Part shown: piece by piece, positions 61,269-64,000 of the stretch
Position numbering within the stretch: position 1 is the stretch's first letter
How the letters are laid out: every line of letters begins with the position of its first letter
NCBI RefSeq assembly: GCF_000442255.1
Contig: NZ_KE557273.1
Span: forward strand, 862,950-926,949
From: Salipiger mucosus DSM 16094
Lineage (GTDB): Bacteria > Pseudomonadota > Alphaproteobacteria > Rhodobacterales > Rhodobacteraceae
DNA: 64,000 nucleotides
Direction: 5' to 3'
Program-made: the position numbers and the translations under genes
The notes under the pieces: model-generated
Database searches by the model: none
Told to the model about the DNA's origin: nothing
Seen by the model: only the letters and a program-made list of their open reading frames with translations

Positions 61269-61960
61269 GCGATCTCTTCCGGCGGGCGGCGTGCGTCGAA
61301 CCCGGCCTGCACCGCCTTGGCGTCGTATTCCGTGCGGATCCAGTCCTCGAAGGAGATCGGCGAGCGCGCGTTGCGCGCCGCGTAGGTGTCGAGGATGTAG
61401 CCCTGCACGCCGGTCTTGGTGAATTCGAGATGGATGTACTTCAGGCCCATCTGCTTGCGCGCCTCGGCGACGGGCACGCCCTCGAAGACCATCAGGTAGA
61501 CGGCCGAGGCGAAACCCGCCCGGTCGGCGCCCGACTTGCAGTGGAACATCATCGGTTTCTCGGCCTGCCGCATCGTGTCGATGAGATGCTCGATCCGCGA
61601 GCGCTTGGGCGCCATGCGGGCCCAGAGCTTGGCGTGCAGCAGCGTGAGGCCCAGCTTCTCGCAGCTTTCCTTCTCGAAGAGGTAGTGGGAGTACTTTTCC
61701 TCGCCGCGCAGCGTGATGACCGTGCGGATGCCCATGGCCGCGTATTTCTCGAACCGGCGGTGCGTCGGGTGGTTCGACCGCCAGACCCCCGGCGCGATCT
61801 GCCAGAAGTTGGTCCAGACCGTGCGCAGCCAGGCGTGGTCGAACAGGTTGTAGTGCAGCTGCGACAGCGCCCGCGTGCGCGGAGTCGAGATATCCTTGCC
61901 GAAGGAACGGCGAAAGCGCCGTTCGGCCTGCTCGATCCTCTGCCAGAGTGCGGCCAGCAT
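61265..61960 (-). CDS. dual-specificity/tyrosine phosphatase family protein
   Basis: 231 residues with the P-loop HCKSGADRAG (C141, R147) of cysteine-based phosphatases and an upstream GIRTVITLRGEEKYSHY segment. It could dephosphorylate a lipid, nucleotide or protein. Translational coupling to the exporter suggests a joint role, for example in envelope lipid handling, which is inference. Confidence 0.88.
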   Translation of the reverse strand: MLAALWQRIEQAERRFRRSFGKDISTPRTRALSQLHYNLFDHAWLRTVWTNFWQIAPGVWRSNHPTHRRFEKYAAMGIRTVITLRGEEKYSHYLFEKESCEKLGLTLLHAKLWARMAPKRSRIEHLIDTMRQAEKPMMFHCKSGADRAGFASAVYLMVFEGVPVAEARKQMGLKYIHLEFTKTGVQGYILDTYAARNARSPISFEDWIRTEYDAKAVQAGFDARRPPEEIA

Positions 61961-62104
61961 GTGCCCTGTCCTTTCGCGTCGCGCGGTGTTTACGGGGCGG
62001 GCGGGCGCGTGGCAACCCGCCCGCCGGATTGACGCCGGCGCAGGGACGGATACTTTGGCCCCTGCCGCCCGGCTTTCAAGGGGCGGATCTTCCCGGAGGT
62101 TTTC

Positions 62105-63343
62105 ATGTCGCTCGCCCACGGTCGCCAATACCTGGCCATTCCCGGTCCTTCCGTGATTCCGGACTCGGTGTTGCAGGCGATGCACCGCCCGTCGCCGAAC
62201 ATCTACGAGGGCGATCTCGTCGACATGGTCGCGGGGATGATCCCCGACCTGCGCTACGTCGCCCAGACGACGGCCAACGCGGCGATCTACATCGCGAACG
62301 GTCACGGCGCCTGGGAGGCCGCGCTGTCGAACGTCGCGGCCGAGGGCGATGCGGTGCTCGTGCCCGCCACCGGCCGGTTCGGCCACGGCTGGGCCGACAT
62401 GGCGCAGGGTCTCGGGATCGAGACGCAGGTCATCGACTTCGGCCGTCAGTCGCCCATCGATCCCGCCCGCGTCTCCGAGGCGCTCGCGGCCGATCGCGAC
62501 CACCGTATCAAGGCGGTGCTGGCGACGCATGTCGACACCGCAACCTCGGTGCGCAACGACATCGCGGCGGTGCGCCGCGCCATCGACGCCACCGGCCACC
62601 CGGCGCTGCTCATGGTCGACTGCATCGCCTCGCTCGCCTGCGACGAGTTCCGCATGGACGACTGGGGCGCCGACGTCATGGTCGCGGGCTCGCAGAAGGG
62701 GCTGATGGTGCCGCCGGGGCTGAGCTTCGTCTTCTTCAACGAACGCGCCGCGGCCCGGCGCGCCGAGATGCCCCGCGTCAGCCGCTACTGGGATTGGATC
62801 CCGCGGGCGAACCCGGAATTCTTCTACCAGAACTTCGGCGGCACGGCGCCCACGCATCACCTCTTCGGTCTGCGCCAGGCGCTGGACATGATCCGCGCCG
62901 AGGGCCTCGAGGCGATCTGGGAGCGGCACGCGCGCCTTGCGCAATCGATCTGGGCGGCGGCCGATGTCTGGGGGGCCGAGGGGCCGCTGACGCTCAACAT
63001 CTCCGATCCCGCGCTGCGCAGCCACGCGGTGACTGCACTGCGGCTGGGCGCCCCGCTGGGCAAACAGCTGCGCGAGTGGACCGCGCGCGAGGCGGGCGTG
63101 ACGCTGGGCCTGGGCCTTGGCATGTCGGAGCCCGACGATCCCGCCGGCACCGGCTTTTTCCGTTTCGGGCACATGGGCCACGTCAACGCCCACATGATCC
63201 TTGGCCTTCTGGGCGTGGTCGAGGCCGGGCTTCACGCGCTGGACATCCCGCACGGCCGCGGCGGCGTCGCGGCGGCGGCCGAGGTCATCGGCGCTGCACG
63301 CGCCGTCACCCCTGCTGTCGCAGACGGTATTCCAGCCGCGTGA
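62105..63343 (+). CDS. sgaA: serine-glyoxylate aminotransferase / class V aminotransferase
   Basis: 412 residues. GHGAWEAALSNVAAEGD, VDCIASLACDEFRMDDW and the PLP lysine K198 in AGSQKGLM are typical of serine-glyoxylate and related class V aminotransferases. It converts serine and glyoxylate to hydroxypyruvate and glycine in the serine cycle or photorespiratory salvage. GGAGG lies before ATG 62105. Its 3' end overlaps the minus-strand small gene by 38 bases. Confidence 0.9.
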   Translation: MSLAHGRQYLAIPGPSVIPDSVLQAMHRPSPNIYEGDLVDMVAGMIPDLRYVAQTTANAAIYIANGHGAWEAALSNVAAEGDAVLVPATGRFGHGWADMAQGLGIETQVIDFGRQSPIDPARVSEALAADRDHRIKAVLATHVDTATSVRNDIAAVRRAIDATGHPALLMVDCIASLACDEFRMDDWGADVMVAGSQKGLMVPPGLSFVFFNERAAARRAEMPRVSRYWDWIPRANPEFFYQNFGGTAPTHHLFGLRQALDMIRAEGLEAIWERHARLAQSIWAAADVWGAEGPLTLNISDPALRSHAVTALRLGAPLGKQLREWTAREAGVTLGLGLGMSEPDDPAGTGFFRFGHMGHVNAHMILGLLGVVEAGLHALDIPHGRGGVAAAAEVIGAARAVTPAVADGIPAA

Positions 63344-63494
63344 TGAGATGATTGAGCAGGGCGCCGAGGATCACCACGGCGCCCAGTCCGAACTGGACCC
63401 AGATGACGCCGAAGATCCACAGCATGTTCACGAAAATCAGCACGAGGTTCGCGGTCGTGTAGTCGGGCGCGGGCATGCGGCTGCGCGGCTCCAT
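63306..63494 (-). CDS. small membrane protein
   Basis: 62 residues from ATG 63494 (GGAGG upstream), with a long hydrophobic stretch NLVLIFVNMLWIFGVIWVQF followed by GLGAVVILGALLNHLITRLE. Two short membrane helices. It lies between sgaA and hisC. Function unknown; starts at 63506 or 63476 are also possible. Confidence 0.6.
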   Translation of the reverse strand: MEPRSRMPAPDYTTANLVLIFVNMLWIFGVIWVQFGLGAVVILGALLNHLITRLEYRLRQQG

Positions 63495-63619
63495 CCGCAC
63501 CTCCATCGGCAGGAATGTCTCTGGCAAAAAGCCTAGCGCCCTTTGCCGGAAAGTCACGGCGGAGCCTGCCTGCGAAAGGTTGAGAAGCCGTTTCCGGCCG
63601 AGAGGTGCCTGCGTCGCGT

Positions 63620-64000
63620 TCAGTCGCCGCCTCGGGCGGCAGCCAGCGCCCGGGGCAGTTCCTCGGCCAGCACGTCGAGCTCCTCGGGCCGGCCCGCGCT
63701 GATGCGGATGCAGCGGTCCAGCGGGGCGACGCCGGGCATTCGGACGAAAACGCCGCGCTCGATCAGGCCCTTCAGGACCGCGCGGGCGAAATCGCCGTCG
63801 CGACCGCAATCCACGGTGACGAAGTTCGTGGCCGAGGGCAGGGCGGTCAGCCCGCTCGCGGCCGCGATCTCGGCGATGTGCGCCTTGGCGTCGTCCACCT
63901 GTGCGAGGACATGGGCCAGCCAGTCCTCGTCCTGCACGGCGGCCTGCGCGGCGGCCTGCGCGGGCCCGTTCATGGCGAAGTGGTTGCGGATCTTGTCGAA
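63620..64000 (-). CDS. hisC: histidinol-phosphate aminotransferase family protein (partial)
   Basis: The C-terminal ~126 residues are inside the window; the frame runs off its right edge. FVTVDCGRDGDFARAVLKGL and VFVRMPGVAPLDRCIRISAG with GRPEELDVLAEELPRAL are typical of HisC-type PLP aminotransferases of fold type I. It transaminates imidazole acetol phosphate in histidine synthesis; some relatives act on aromatic amino acids. Confidence 0.85.
   Translation of the reverse strand, partial: FDKIRNHFAMNGPAQAAAQAAVQDEDWLAHVLAQVDDAKAHIAEIAAASGLTALPSATNFVTVDCGRDGDFARAVLKGLIERGVFVRMPGVAPLDRCIRISAGRPEELDVLAEELPRALAAARGGD

Overview
This window looks like the chromosome of a high-GC alphaproteobacterium, most likely a member of the Rhodobacterales (Roseobacter/Rhodobacter group). 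Evidence for this is a five-gene urea ABC transporter with a long UrtB, the ATP-grasp/alpha-E/transglutaminase/Anbu operon, a compact che operon with cheD and cheB, a PopZ-like DUF2497 protein, a DUF6280-type small protein and a serine-glyoxylate aminotransferase. No rRNA genes or CRISPR arrays were seen.

Layout. (1) 1-9670 is an accessory island. It starts inside an IS5-family element (right end at 416) and carries a RepB-like primase gene that has lost its 5' end, a RepA/KaiC-like helicase gene, small genes, and a lower-GC block of defence-type genes. That block has a three-gene ABC-ATPase operon (3670-7123, ABC-3C type by its architecture) and a PD-(D/E)XK nuclease overlapping a GmrSD-like DUF262/DUF1524 protein (7170-9528). 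The island ends at the 3' end of a tRNA-Phe gene. (2) 9897-33458 is core genome: mnmH convergent with an NDH-SelD fusion gene, urtABCDE, the Anbu operon, a nine-gene chemotaxis operon on the minus strand, a ThDP enzyme gene and a DUF2238 membrane protein. (3) 33721-51858 is an 18-kb prophage integrated at tRNA-Cys, bounded by a perfect 47-bp direct repeat. It has HK97-type head genes, head-tail joining genes, terminases in an unusual place, a tape measure gene, a divergent pair of ribbon-helix-helix regulators and a tyrosine integrase next to attR. No tail-tip or lysis genes were recognised. A second IS5-family copy splits its AAA ATPase gene. (4) 52102-64000 is core genome again: a DUF883/holin-like pair, pcm-like, tolC, a DUF2497 gene, efp, fructosamine kinase, ygfZ, an MsbA-like exporter with a phosphatase, the aminotransferase, and the end of hisC.

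Three core genes (SelD fusion, a small che gene, the ThDP enzyme) each appear broken by a single-base frameshift. Either assembly indel errors or real decay could explain this. The observations most worth following are the ABC-3C-like operon and its GmrSD/nuclease neighbours, the IS-split prophage ATPase whose frame is exactly restored on removing the IS plus one target repeat, and two interleaved long inverted repeats upstream of a prophage zinc-ribbon gene.
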